From: Phymatolithon calcareum
Lineage: Eukaryota; Rhodophyta; Florideophyceae; Hapalidiales
Assembly (NCBI GenBank): GCA_977006965.1
Contig: OZ345358.1
Coordinates: 2,542,001 to 2,606,000 of the forward strand
Direction: 5' to 3'
DNA: 64,000 nt
Under the pieces are notes generated by a model that saw nothing but the letters and a program-made list of their open reading frames with translations, ran no database searches and was not told the DNA's origin. The translations under genes were made by a program, and so were the position numbers. The stretch's first letter is position 1. The number at the start of each line of letters is the position of its first letter. This document shows positions 1-11,089 of the stretch, one piece after another.

Positions 1-652
1 GCAGGAGCTTCGAAGCATTGCAAACAATTTTGACGAGTAATTTCGATCAGCATAGCCCCTACTCATGAACCCGGTTCTATTCAGCCAAATTGTCACCAAA
101 AGCCCCTGATTTGCTTTGCTTTTCACTTGCAGATGCATGTGGGTATTTGCATTTCTTGCGAGCTGTACTGCACAATAAGGGTGGTCAGGTGTGGGCGGTC
201 GGTCACCGATATCATATTACTTTTAATAGCGGGGCCTAAATCAGGCGCATGTTGCGTTGGCACGGCTACGGAAGAGCCTTCGCCTTGATTTGAGAAACCC
301 TTTTTGCAAAGGCTTCGATGCCGCGGCCATAGTCCCGCATCCGGACGTTCTCGCGGAGTCGTCGACAGCATATTCTCATGAATTTGAGTGACATGGGTTG
401 CAGCGAAGGGAGGTTACCATACAGTATAGTTCAACGAATCAGAATTCCACACATCAGAATTGCTCATTGATCACAATTGCGAGATACTGTATAAATACAG
501 CACGGTTCATGGAGCACAGATCGTTTCAAAGAAATTTTAAAAATACTCCATAATTCACAAATCGACATGCTACCCAGGGATACTGTACTGCACATAGTTG
601 TACAGTAGTGCCCTCGAGCAATGCATTGCAGCGATGCGAATGTGTAGAACAA
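1..652. other. intergenic, no gene recognised
   Basis: Only short, compositionally ordinary open frames occur here. No domain, start context or repeat copy is recognisable. The stretch ends at the target-site duplication of the retroelement at 667-974. Confidence 0.5.
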
Positions 653-666
653 CAAAACGTCAGAGG

Positions 667-974
667 ATGGATGGATGGATTTCTGTTTTATTGAAGCTCC
701 CTTAGTCAATTATCATTGCACCTGAGAGACTTTTCGTTGCGCTACAATCCTTCGCTTACGTTTTCATTTTGATTTCGGACATTTTCTTTGGACGGTATCA
801 ACTGCCATTTCCAGCATCTCTTTTTGAATATCGGAAAGTCGTTGCTTGGGCATTAAGTTTGAGATAACTGTGAGAGCTTCATCGAGTTCGCAATCTTCGT
901 TTCTTGATTGTTCTTGCCAAGGATATGGGAAGCGGTGAAATAACCAGTGCGCGCAAAGAAGCCTGTGCTTCGCT
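667..974 (-). mobile_element. LINE C, 5'-truncated copy with 14-bp target-site duplication
   Basis: On the minus strand this copy holds the end of an open frame containing SNLMPKQRLSDIQKEMLEMA, then an untranslated tail running to GGGAGCTTCAATAAAACAG and ending in a short ATCC repeat. The direct repeat CAAAACGTCAGAGG flanks it at 653-666 and 975-988, which fixes both borders. Related copies lie at 8726-9020 (+), 36427-36545 (-) and 40158-40450 (-). A 5'-truncated body, a short tandem tail and a target-site duplication are the known products of target-primed reverse transcription; the reverse transcriptase part of this family is not present here, so calling it a LINE is inference. Confidence 0.75.
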
Positions 975-988
975 CAAAACGTCAGAGG

Positions 989-1380
989 TGTAACACACAG
1001 CACGTTGAGAAAGAATTATTTTGTAACCATTTTTTAAATTTTCGGTCAAGTCCACACTTTGCCACTAAACAACAAAATACGAAATACATTAGACGGTCGT
1101 GCCAAAGGTACTCTAACCAGCAACACGATTGCAATGCAGGCAACGTTCGAATCTTCCCGCGCGCCTCTATATCCCCATCTCACCCGCCAAACTTCCGCCA
1201 TCCGCTTCGTTGTCCCTTCAGTCGCCAGAAAGCAATCCTTCTAAATATCGACCAAGCTGCTCCACCCTCGCCATGCATGTGCCTGACAACGCACAATTCA
1301 AGTTTCCTCTGTCTCAGATCGACAACAACTGAAGTCCTCTCTGCAATCCATTCCATTCCCCTATTGTAATTGTAATTGTT
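989..1380. other. intergenic, no gene recognised
   Basis: A C/T-rich stretch with three overlapping short open frames in different phases and no recognisable product. It abuts the minisatellite. Confidence 0.4.
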
Positions 1381-1706
1381 ACTCCAGAAATCGTACATAT
1401 GGAATAATCCAGGTGATGGCTAGTTCAGATGTAGCTACGCGTCCTGATTGGTGTACTGCAGAAATCAGATGTTGCTACTGGACCTGATCGGTGTACTCCA
1501 GAAATAGTAAATATGGAAATAATACAGCTGGTCGCCAGTTCAGATGAAGTTACTCGTCTTGATTGGTCCACTCCAGAAATCGTAAGTATGGAAGTAATCC
1601 AGGTGGTGGACAGTTCAGATGTAGCTACGGGACCTGATTGGTGTACTCCAGAAATCGTAAATATGGAAGAAATCCAGGTGGTGGTTAGTTCAGAGGTAGT
1701 CGGGGG
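1381..1706. repeat. 75-bp minisatellite, interrupted by a LINE
   Basis: Units begin ACTCCAGAAATCGTAAATAT and run 75 bp: 1381-1455, a shortened unit 1456-1495, then 1496-1570, 1571-1645 and 1646-1706. The array resumes after the LINE at 3367-3453 with degenerate units. Because 75 is a multiple of three, units 3-5 stay in one open frame that repeats a 25-residue peptide (core EIVNMEVIQVV, SSDVATGPDW). The reverse strand is open through the same units as well, so the frame alone is not evidence of coding. Confidence 0.8.
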
Positions 1707-3353
1707 GGATATATGTTGATTTATTTTAAAAGCTCCCAAAGCCCCAATTTGAGTAACAGGGCAGCTTCTCGCTGTTTTCGATACTCATCTCTCTACTCTC
1801 CTTCTAATATCTCCTTAATTCGAATTTCACTCCCTGTGAGGGCCCGAGTAAGTCTTTTGCATTCATATTCCGTTTCTTGGTCCATCTTCATAGACCGTAG
1901 TATACGTTGAAACACGATAAGCTCCACCACAGCACCAGTCCTAAAGTATTTCGCCAGAACGGATTTTCTCCACAAATGAACTCTCTTGAAAATGACTCTC
2001 AGGCATCTCAACCTCGCAGTTCTGTCCCTTATATATAGCACTCCTGGTAGGTCATTCGGTACGCCGATCGGGATTTTAACTGTCTGACCCTCTTTTTCCA
2101 ACGACCAGACTTTGACTGTTGCTTTTATGCGTCGCTTTTTTGACACCATACCTTCTTCCGCTTGTTTCAGAGCTTCTTTAGGGTGTTCCTCTTCCCCGAG
2201 ATATCCAATGTCCTTTGATACGTCTTCCAGATCATCTTCTTTTCCCTGGTATTCTTCTGAAAGCTCCAGGAATTTCCTCCGTCTTACCAAGCTTAAGGCG
2301 AACCTTTCAGCCTTGTGCATTCTCCTCATCTGTGGGCTGGCGAGACGGCAGAGCACTCGCATTCTCTCCCTTCGATACTCGGCATTTCCGAAAACGTATC
2401 TGTAGAAAAGACCTTCTGTTGCTTCAATTGCCGATAGTAGTCGTTTCGTGTTCGGTGTCAGGTGAATGGCATACTCCCATTTGGGGAGAATCAACGACTT
2501 GAAAATCCTGATGCACGTGGTTGGTTGGAGTCCTCTGCCGTTCAAACCAATTTGGCGGAGTTTTGTGTATGCACGCCATAGCATTCCGAACTCTTGAGAT
2601 TGCTGTATCGTCCGTGACTCCGTTGTTGTTCATACTGATCCCGAGGTAGGACAGTCTCCAGGCCTGGGGCAGCTCTTTTCCTGCAAGGAAGAATTTCTTC
2701 TTTGGCAGTCCTTTGTACTTAAGGACCTCGCTCTTTCCTGGCTTCGTGTTCCATTTCATGGAGTTCTCGGCTGCCCACTTCGTAGCTATGTCCAATAGTT
2801 TTTGCAATCCTTTTGCATTCTTTGCCAGAAGAAGAACGTCATCCGCAAATAGCTGCGCTGGATGGTCAGATACTGTTCTTGTTACTTGGGCGGCAGCTTC
2901 GGCGAACGTATCCATGAATATGTTATATAGGCACGGACTAAGCGGAGAGCCCTGCGGAACACCTCGGTCGATAATGCACCACGTTTTGGTTTCATCTCCT
3001 GCCGACGTGATCCACGACGGTTTCATCAGGTAAGATACCATCTTTGTTATGTGCACCGGCAACTTTTTCTTCAGTCGCTCGAGGAGGATGTCCCTCGGGA
3101 CACTGTCATACGCTGCTGACAAGTCAAGTACAGCAACGAACGGGTGACCATTTTGAATAGTATTCTTTGCGCGAAGTATGGCCAAATATGTGCTCTTGTC
3201 TCTCCGAAAACCCAGTTGTGCTCTGTTAAACCGGTAGTGATCCCTTATGTATGAGTCTAGAGCGGAATCGATTATCTTCCTGACCTGACTCAGTAGAGAG
3301 ATAGGCCTGTAGTTTGCCGCAATGTGTGCTGGACCTTTCTTGTAGATGGGAAT
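1707..3353 (-). mobile_element. LINE B, 5'-truncated insertion in the minisatellite
   Basis: A non-LTR retrotransposon copy running right to left, from the start of the reverse transcriptase domain (IPIYKKG, NYRPISLLSQ) to the 3' tail GGGAGCTTTTAAAATAAATC. The 13-bp direct repeat AGGTAGTCGGGGG at 1694-1706 and 3354-3366 marks the target-site duplication; removing the element rejoins a minisatellite unit. The 5' end, including any endonuclease, is missing, which fits incomplete target-primed reverse transcription. Confidence 0.85.
1793..3353 (-). pseudogene. LINE B reverse transcriptase, C-terminal two thirds, frameshifted
   Basis: The frame covers reverse transcriptase motifs in order: NYRPISLLSQ, FVAVLDLSAAYDSV (motif A, first catalytic Asp), GVPQGSPLSPCLYNIFMD (motif B), LFADDVLLL (motif C with the two catalytic Asp), WNTKPGKSEVL and SYLGISM, then the thumb and C-terminal region with WEYAIHLTP and a stop at 1793. 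One reading-frame change near 2570, at the GCTATGGC stretch, splits it into two overlapping open frames. Otherwise there are no stops, so the copy looks relatively young. It would polymerise DNA from element RNA if intact; here it is 5'-truncated and broken. Confidence 0.8.
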
Positions 3354-3366
3354 AGGTAGTCGGGGG

Positions 3367-3453
3367 ACGTGACTGGTGTCAGGGAAACCTTCAAAGTGGC
3401 TAGTTTAGAGGCACCTGGGGGACTTGATTGATGTATTCCAGTAATTGTAAATC
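3367..3453. repeat. minisatellite, right part after the LINE
   Basis: It continues the 75-bp array: ACGTGACTGGTGTC completes the unit cut by the LINE, and a degenerate unit with GTGGCTAGTTTAGAGGCACC and CTTGATTGATGTATTCCAG follows. It then decays into unique sequence. Confidence 0.7.
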
Positions 3454-3589
3454 AATTTGGGCTCCTAATTTTACGCTTCGCGACACACTGTTTATCAATG
3501 CAATGCTCTTTGCTTGAGACCCTCGTTTCGCTAAGCTTCCCCTGCAGATTCCACCGCCATCAATGAAATCTCGCGCTGTTGCAGGGGGC

Positions 3590-4290
3590 TGTGTTGATGA
3601 TTTTGTTTTTAAAACTCCTAAACCCACACCTTGGAGTAACGGAGCAGCTTTTGCAATTCTCTAAGCTAAATTTTTTTTGGATACTCAAAGCGTCCTTAAT
3701 TTGAATTTCTCTGCCAACGAGCACTCTTGTGACTCTCTTACATTCAAATTCAGTTTCCGTCGTCATCTCCTACGAGGCAAGAATGCGTTGTAACGCAACT
3801 AATTTGATCACTGGGATAATCCCAAAGTAGGCACCCAATACTGATCTCCTCCAGAGGGGTGTCCGGTTGAATATCAACCTTCGGCACCTTAACCGTGTCG
3901 TTATTTCTCTTATGTGAAGGATCTCACGTAGCTTGTCTGCAATAGGAATCTTCTTTGATCTGCCTTCTTTTTCCTTTCCTCATACCCTAATTATTTCTTC
4001 TCTGTTCCTCTTCTTCGAGCCAGATCCCTCCTGCACTTTCCGAAGGGGTTGTCCCAAGTCTTTATATTGCTTCAGATACTCAACATCCTTCGCTGCCTTC
4101 CTTATATCCTCCTCTCTTCCAGAATTCTTTTCGCTTTCCTCAAGGCGCTTTTCGTGTCCCACAAGGCTTAGTGTAAACCTTCTCCCAGTACTCGCGTTCG
4201 CCACGGGGTGCGTGCACATAAACACGGAAGTCCTTTCCATCGACGAGCGGACTATGCCGCCGACGCGTAGCTCTTCCTTGCCCACCAGAC
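3590..4290 (-). mobile_element. decayed LINE B copy, C-terminal part
   Basis: Two separated minus-strand open frames match the LINE B C-terminus. The first (4285-3980) has RRFTLSLVGHEKRLEESEKN and the second (3766-3560) has ETEFECKRVTRVLVGREIQI, against RFALSLVRRRKFLELSEEYQ and ETEYECKRLTRALTGSEIRI in the copy at 1793-3353. Intervening sequence is out of frame. A degraded tail with AGTTTTAAAAACAAAATC lies near 3600. No target-site duplication was found, so the borders are approximate. Confidence 0.65.
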
Positions 4291-4491
4291 CACGGGAGGT
4301 CTCGATCGAGGCGCTATCAAGGTCACTAGATCTGGGTCTGGCTCTGGCTTGCTCTCGTGCCCGACAGTCTAATTATTGCTACACGGGGACGCGAGCGCCG
4401 TCACCGACAGCAGCCGCCTCTTGAGCTTCGCCGTTGCACCTCTCACAGGAAGAGCCGACATGCACGCACGATAGTGAGCCTGTAATGTATG

Positions 4492-7400
4492 GCTTGAGTC
4501 GCAGAAGGTGTGTGGGTGCTGTACCAAACATGTGGGTCCTTCGAAACTTGAAAACCCATCAGTGGCTGTCCAAGTGCACTTGTTCTTCGATTGCACAGTT
4601 ATGCAGACTATGTCCATGAAGCACACAGCACTTGCGACCTAGGACACCCTAGTTTTCTTGAATGAGTCACCATATTTGGCGGCTCAATAGCGACAAATCA
4701 TTTCGCAATTATTTCGCTCAGTGAACATAAACCAATTTGCTGATTTCTGGAAGTACAGATTTTTTGAAACTGAGTCAACAGAGCGGAAGACCATAGTACC
4801 GAGATGATGTGAAAAAATAAGGGTGCTAGGCGGGTTTTTAACTGTTTTAAAGAGTGACAATACGAACATGTGGCAAGGGTATCTCAAACTGCTCAAATCC
4901 GCATGAAACGGTATCTAGAACGCAAAATGTGAAATAAAGCACATGGGCGTGGTGCTTAGGAAGCATTGCGCTCTTGATTAGATCACAATTAGATTCTTGA
5001 GCTTCACTGTGCTTATGACGAGCGGAACAAGACATGGATTGATTCCTTCGGCGGTAAACCAGGGCAACCAGAGGACCAGCTGAAGAGGACAAAGTCTACA
5101 AAATCTGAGCTCCTTGGACCGTGGCGGTCCATGTTCGGCTTATTCGACCTACTCGACTTGTTCTCTGACCCAGCGGTAGAAATAATTCTATTTTTCAAGA
5201 GAAACCCCACAATATAATTGGTTGACTTTTCGGAATGCCGAAAGTAAGTCACTGGCTGAACGAGAATTCACTACAAAAGTGGCAGGATCTCATATTGCGC
5301 TCACCGTCGGCGACCGCATCGATTCCTCAGTGTCAGCCAAGAACAATTCCTGCAAATACGACCTTCGCAACCACGTGAACCCCGCAGCGCCAATACATCG
5401 CAGGTGCCTTTTTAGTTTCCACGCTCGTTGCACTCCACTGCTCCGTGTCATCGCTCTTTCCGCCAACCTCTTCCCTGACGCCCCTCCATCGCAGCTTAAT
5501 CTGCCATTGGTGTCTCTCAACGTCCATGCGTCTCACCCGCGCCCTGTCGCCTATCCGTTCCATCCAACCCTAGCCGCCCGTCGCGCCCTTCAACAACCGT
5601 CCCTCGCAACGGTGCTTAAATCCCGATGACAGCAGGGGTAGCTGGGCACAAGTGCCCACACTAGGGTGTCATGATGACACCCTGGTGTGGGGACAAGTGC
5701 TCAACCACTCCTGCTGGCCTTCGGCTCATTCTGTGTCCTGCCGCCAGATAGCCCATTTCCAGCGGTAGGAAACAGAATGAGCCGAAGGGCACCGTGATGT
5801 TCTTCGGACACGACAGCATTGCGTATATCTCCCCAACTAGGGTTCTTCTGTTCCGTAATCGTAAACAGTATCGCCAGAAGCTGTTTATGACTACGGAAAA
5901 GATCAACTCTGGTAGGGAGAGATTCGCAAGGCTGCCGTCTCCGAAGAAGATTACGGTCCAAGCAGATTCTGTACGCAATGCGGATGGAGGAAAAATACGG
6001 CAAGGAATCATCCCTATCGCAGTTTTTCTGAACGGTGCTGCTCAGGCTGCGCTTCTGCAGCTCAGCCAGGTTCGCCAGGGGGAAATGCTGCCAATGGTGT
6101 CGCACCGGTGACCGTCGGTGCCCGCGTTTCGAATATTTTTCATCAGTCTGCTCGATGCAGGTCGGCTTCTCGCGGCAATGATGCCGTCATCCGCGTGCAG
6201 CGTGCATCTACCCCAGGCACGCTTATTGCGGCGACTCCAATTGCAGTTGGTGATACCGTCAATAGTACTAACGTCAGCGATATGGTGAGATACCGTACCG
6301 CCGTCGTTGGTAGTGTTGACGGTACCACCAACGGCAATCCTCTGGCCCAGAGGTCTCCGCATGATTGAGATGAACTGCATCGCCGCCGATGACGTAACGC
6401 AGGCTGGCCTCATGACGAAGTTGTACAAGACACTCATTGCGCATCCTGTCGCGGCGACTTCCGGTGTGCAGGTCGATCCGCGTTCCATGCCGCAGAATGA
6501 ATCTTTTTCTGACAGTCTAGACAGCATTGCTATGGCACATGAAGAGTTCTTGGCTCTCTGTGAGCATCGTGATGGTTGTCGTTCCTTCATAATGAAACGC
6601 GTGCGATCAAGACGTGGTGTGGTGGCAGGTGTGGCAGAAACATAATATTGATTTTGTTCGGTTAATACTGGCGGACGTTTACGATTTTGGCAATATTCGG
6701 GATGATAGGGCGCTGTACAGTTCAGGTTTTGCCGATATATCGAGTTTTGCTGTGTCTACAGCGTACTTCAGGATGGGTTGTGCACCGCATGAATACCCGA
6801 CTGAGAAGGGGGGAAATGGTAAGTTTTTATTATTGAAGCCTTCAACGCTGGCACTCGCAAATACCAGAGCAGGTTCTCTTTGGTATCTGTGCGCGCAAAG
6901 CAATCCCATTTCCCAATAAGATCACATCACACTGGATATGTTCTTGACCGTTGTCAGCCCGTTCGCCTTGAGTCTGAGATATTTCAGGCCCAATGATGAT
7001 TCCTTTGACCGCATTAATGCGTTTTAGCGTTGCGTGGTGGGCAACACCCGTGTTATCGATCGTTGTGCCCAGGTATTCGAGTCGGCGGGTTTCAAGCATC
7101 TCTTCGCCAGAAAGTCTGAATTTACGCTTGAATAGTCCAGCATTGATGAGAACCTCACTTTTTTCCTTCTCAGTGTTCCATGTCAGGCCATTTTCCTTGG
7201 TCCAGTTCGTTGTTGTATCCAGCAGCCATTGCATACTCTGGGAGTTTTTGGCTTGGAGCTAGATGTCGTACGCGAACAAGATCGCGTGGTGTTTCGTCAT
7301 ATGCCGCGGCGCCTGTTCGACGGCAAAGGTGAATGTATCCATGAACAGGTTGTAGAGGCAGGGGATGAGAGGTGATCCTTGCGGTACACAACGGTCAATA

Positions 7401-7836
7401 AGAAGTAACCTCTTCGACTCGACTCAGACCGCCGTAATCTACGGCGGTTTTAAATAAGTATCTGACCATCTCGGCGAGATCCGGAGGTAGGCATTTGTCG
7501 ACTCGCCGTTGCATTATGTTCCGAGGAACACGTTCTTACGCTGACCAGATGTCGAGGACGGCTGCAAAGCGGTGGCCTCTCTTCATGGTGCTCGTCGATC
7601 TTAGTATCGCAAGCACCGTGCCCTTATTCTTCTGGAAGCCCAGTTGGACGCGGTGGAACTTGTACGGCCGCGTATCGTCGAGTCCAACGCCGAGTCAATG
7701 ATATTCCGCATTTGGCTAAGGAGCGATATGGGTCTATAGTTTCTTAGGATATACGCTTCTCCTTTATTGTGAATCTGAATCAGCGTCGCTCTGTGCCATT
7801 CTGTCGGCAAGCATAAGAGCTTGCTGCTCATTTTAC
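4492..7836 (+). repeat. inverted duplication, left arm
   Basis: This arm matches the reverse complement of 31798-35404 almost throughout. The shared order is an outer flank (4492-5040), a segment absent from the other arm (about 5042-5385), a 250-bp block (5386-5640), the palindrome cluster (5641-6338) and a LINE reverse transcriptase remnant (6650-7836). Similarity stops at GCTTGAGTCGCAGAA on the left and at AAAATGAGCAGC on the right. The arms have diverged by many substitutions, so this is an old duplication and not an assembly artefact. Confidence 0.75.
5641..6338. repeat. cluster of four large palindromes, copy 1
   Basis: There are four hairpin-forming inverted repeats in 700 bp. P1 is 5641-5706, centred on TCATGA, with arms containing GGGTGTCA and a nested GGGCACAAGTGCCC. 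P2 is 5718-5788 with arms CCTTCGGCTCATTCTGT and its complement. P3 is 5792-5956, arms from CCGTGATGTTCTTCGG to CCGAAGAAGATTACGG, inner stem around AACAGTATCGCCAGAAGCTG. P4 is 6240-6338 with arms starting TTGCAGTTGGTGATACCGTC. Open frames on both strands run through P4 and are preserved in the second copy (33895-34578). The function is unknown; fold-back transposon ends are one possibility. Confidence 0.75.
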
Positions 7837-8560
7837 AAAGTCTAGAAATCAATTTGCATCTCATTTCAGGGTTTGCTTGAAGATCTTTTCATTCTCGAGA
7901 GCTTTTCCGCGTGGGGCTCACATGAGTGCATTTTGAATACCTTCATGTAGTGACTGCGATATTACGAATCGCTTCAAGAAGGGTTCCATGGCTTTTCCGC
8001 TTTGCAGACGTTTGCGATATGCGCAGTGAACATGCACAGGCGTACTGGTGCTCCCAGTGCTCGGTTTATCCCTCCTTTCTTCCGTTTACGTCGAAGAATT
8101 TTGTTCAGTGTTATCGCAGCATTGCGCGCCGATTGATCATCGATATCTGCAATAAACTTGTTGTATTGTCCAGTTTGCGCCTTCCTTACTGCAGCTCAAA
8201 AGGACGCCTCGATGCGACTTACACTTAATCCAGTCCGCATTGCTTTAGGTCTGCTTCGCCTTCCGGTAGTGCCGGGTTCTTTCTTTCGTCATTTTGTCCA
8301 ATTCTCGCGTCCAGAAAGGTGTAAAGCGTGGCGGGCGGCGTCGTTTGTTTATTCAAGGTTTCGTTCCCTTTTGGCGGGACTTCCTCATATCACTCGTCCA
8401 GTTCGCCCTTTTCTTGGCAAAATTGTAGGTTTTCTAGCATCGATGGGTCTCAATTTTTCGTAGCCTCGGCAGCTATCTCGGCGCGATCCACGCTTTTCCC
8501 TGCTGTCGCCGAAATGAAAGACTCGACATGAGCTGGGGCTGGTTTTCTGTGGTCCAAGTG
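6679..8560 (-). pseudogene. LINE remnant: endonuclease tail, linker and reverse transcriptase
   Basis: Read right to left, 8560-8480 gives a peptide ending like an endonuclease domain (LDHRKPAPAHVESF). About 8330-8280 gives a linker with FTPFWTRELDKMTKERTRHY. From 7864 the reverse transcriptase begins (NYRPISLLSQMRNIIDSALD) and reaches WNTEKEKSEVL and RRLEYLGTTIDNTG by 7000, then the C-terminal region with WEMGLLCAHRY near 6900. Stops and frameshifts interrupt all parts, and the YADD-like motif falls in a disrupted stretch around 7280. It shares the reverse transcriptase part with the right inverted arm; the piece beyond 7836 lies outside the duplication. Confidence 0.7.
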
Positions 8561-8725
8561 CAGAGTGAAAGGGATATGCTCATTGCGTATGCCATACCAG
8601 ATCCCACATCCCACATTGGGATGTTACGTCTGGCGCATTCAGAGCAGGAGTGCGAAAAAATTAATTGAAAAAAAATTAATTGCAAGTATTTCAATTGCAA
8701 TTGTGAATTTACGAAAATCCTCCAA

Positions 8726-9020
8726 TTGCAATTTTATTTACCCACGGCTGAAGAAGTTGCATTTGTAAACTTTCTCCAATTATTTCCATCCTGGCAAGAG
8801 CAAGCAAGAAACGAAGATTCCGAACTAGATGAAGCCCTCAAGGATAATTCAAACTTAATGCCCAAACAACGACTTTCCGATATTCAAAAAGAGATGCTGG
8901 AAATGGCAGTTGATACTACTTAAATGAGAACATAAGCGAAGGATTGTAGCGCAACGAAAAGTCTCTCAGGTGCAATGATAATTGACAAAGGGAGCTTCAA
9001 TTAAACAGAAATCCAATCCA
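8726..9020 (+). mobile_element. LINE C copy, C-terminal coding end and tail
   Basis: The open frame from 8726 to the TAA at 8923 contains NLMPKQRLSDIQKEMLEMAV, the conserved C-terminus of this family. The tail follows with GGGAGCTTCAATTAAACAG and CCAATCCAAT. The adjacent 8650-8725 is A/T-rich with repeated CAATTGCAATT. No clean target-site duplication was found. The frame is open here but truncated at the 5' end, so no complete protein is encoded. Confidence 0.65.
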
Positions 9021-9191
9021 ATGAAATTATTTCCAATTATTTACTCATCTGTAGTTGACGTAATTAAATGGATTTATTGAAAACGGTACCATGTGTCCTA
9101 ACTGGAGGAAAGTTGGCACCTTTCTAGGCATATTCTACTAGCATTGAAAATTTTTCAGCTGTTCACGGTGAACACCGGACAAACGACTTCT

Positions 9192-9601
9192 TAACGATCG
9201 GTGCGACAAGAGCTAAGTCAGGACTATTTCCCCGCTCCATTGCAGGGTTTGATTAAAGGGCACGAGCTGTGCTACGGCCTCCCCATGGGAGAGGACTATC
9301 ACCTTCTGGTAGTCTGGTAGTACAAGGATTCCGCCCTGAGTGGTGTGCTGCAATGCTCAAGGAAGCTGGAAGAGAGAACTGAAGGACATGAAAGAAGGTT
9401 ACGAGATGACCAGCTACCATGAGCTTCCTATATGGTTTCCAACCCCGGTGATCCTTTCGAAGGACGGTGGCTGGAGATTGGCTGCTTAGAGATATTGATG
9501 TTAAGCTACCCGAAAGCTTGCACTGTGTGCAGCTTGGAGCTGTTGTGACGTCAATTATCACTCGTATCTCTTAAAGTCTACTGTAGCCGTAAGGATGTGT
9601 A
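9192..9601 (-). repeat. interspersed repeat R2, minus-strand copy
   Basis: About 410 bp match 21612-22016 in opposite orientation, both starting GGCTACAGTAGACTTTAA. Both copies keep one open frame of about 100 codons sharing SIAAHHSGRNPCTT and LPEGDS, despite many substitutions. I recognise no domain. It may be part of a transposon ORF. Confidence 0.65.
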
Positions 9602-10800
9602 GTTATTATAGAGCAACAAAGAACCTGCAATAAAAGAAAGATAAGACGTGTAACTACCAGCTATGCTTGGAACCTGACCAGAAATTGTGGTAGTCAAAGT
9701 ATGCAGACTTTGGTCGCGTACTATTTTACGCAATGGCGTTCCATGATGCAATACGGGAATACTATTCACAGCTCTGTGTGCTAGCAATAGTTATTGCAAT
9801 AATCAGTGACACCACAATAGGTTATTTTTATGGCAATCACAACAAAACGATGTACATCACAAGTAGGGAATAGGGAATAACGTAGTTGAACTACCGTCTG
9901 TAATTACTTTGTTCAACACATGTGCTATTTGGAACGTGGTTGAACGTGCGTCAGCATCGTAGTACATTTTTATAAATCGCTCTGTAATCTGGATTGCATG
10001 CTAACATAGGCAACGTATTGTGCTGAAATAAGAAGTTATTCTTGGTTCTGCAATAGACTATTCCTATTCAATATTGCAATAAACGGGAATTGAAATTAAT
10101 TATGACCTAATTCTGAAAGTGTGCGTGGTAAATCTTTCACGCGACGCAATACCGTGGAAGGAGGACAGCACACGTATGTACTTGTCCAGCGTAGACGCGT
10201 AAATATCTACAAAAGGTACACTCGCATATCTGAAGTTGTAATCAAGGTATCTAAGAAACTTCAGGAGCCAGGAATTCTCCTTGCGAAGGGGTGAGCCATG
10301 CTGAATGGACTTATCCAGCCTGCGTCTCGGCAGAAAAATGACCCTAACACCGATCACCACGCACTTGGCGGCTGCAGACTAGGAGCGCAGTGTATTTATG
10401 CATCCCGTGCTATTGTATCAAGTCCTTATTTTGAATCTGTTGTCTTGAAAATACAGCAAATAAGGACCCAAACTATGTTAGCTGAAGAGTGTCATGCCTT
10501 TCAAAGATTGTTGTATGAATCAGTCTGTACACCCACATATTACCCAACCGATTTTGAAGACATACTTAAGCTGGAGACGACAGTTCTTATGAATGGGAGA
10601 ACAGCGATTTTGATTTAATTTTGTCTTCCACTGCTGAAGAGCGACTTTGGAATCTTGCAAAGTATGTCCTTTGCTGATCAACGCTCCAGGCTAGAACCCG
10701 TGCTTTTCGAGTCACTTTTGTTTTTGACAGTGAGCAGCGGATTCTACCATCAGAATCTAGCCTCCCAGGCTTTCCAAGCGTGCAGAGAGACCAACTAATA
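9602..10800. other. intergenic, no gene recognised
   Basis: An A/T-rich stretch with scattered ATTGCAATA words and one 106-codon plus-strand open frame (10298-10618, ATG start) that has no recognisable domain. No repeat partner was found within the window. Confidence 0.4.
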
Positions 10801-10971
10801 GAGGAATGAAAAATCGGGTGAAATCTTCAATATATTGCAATCAATTGTTGTTAAGACATAGAATAGCATTTCCGATATTCATTTTCATGTCAAGAATAAT
10901 TGCAATTATAAGTTGTTGCTGAGAGAATAATTGCAATATATATTTGGGGTCCGATTTTTCCCATTCTCTCC
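10801..10971. mobile_element. candidate MITE with imperfect terminal inverted repeats
   Basis: The left end GAGGAATGAAAAATCGG pairs with the complement of the right end, GAGAGAATGGGAAAAATCGG. Inside these, AATATATTGCAAT pairs with AATATATATTGCAAT. The interior is short and A/T-rich without coding capacity. No convincing target-site duplication is visible, so this is a candidate only. Confidence 0.4.
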
Positions 10972-11089
10972 AATTAAATGGTTCCTACCCCTGGTTCAAG
11001 GATAAGCACGCCATGTCCCGGAATGCTACCCCATTGCACGAAAACCTGTTTCCGTTAAATTCCGCTACATAAAAGCCACAAAGCTAGAG

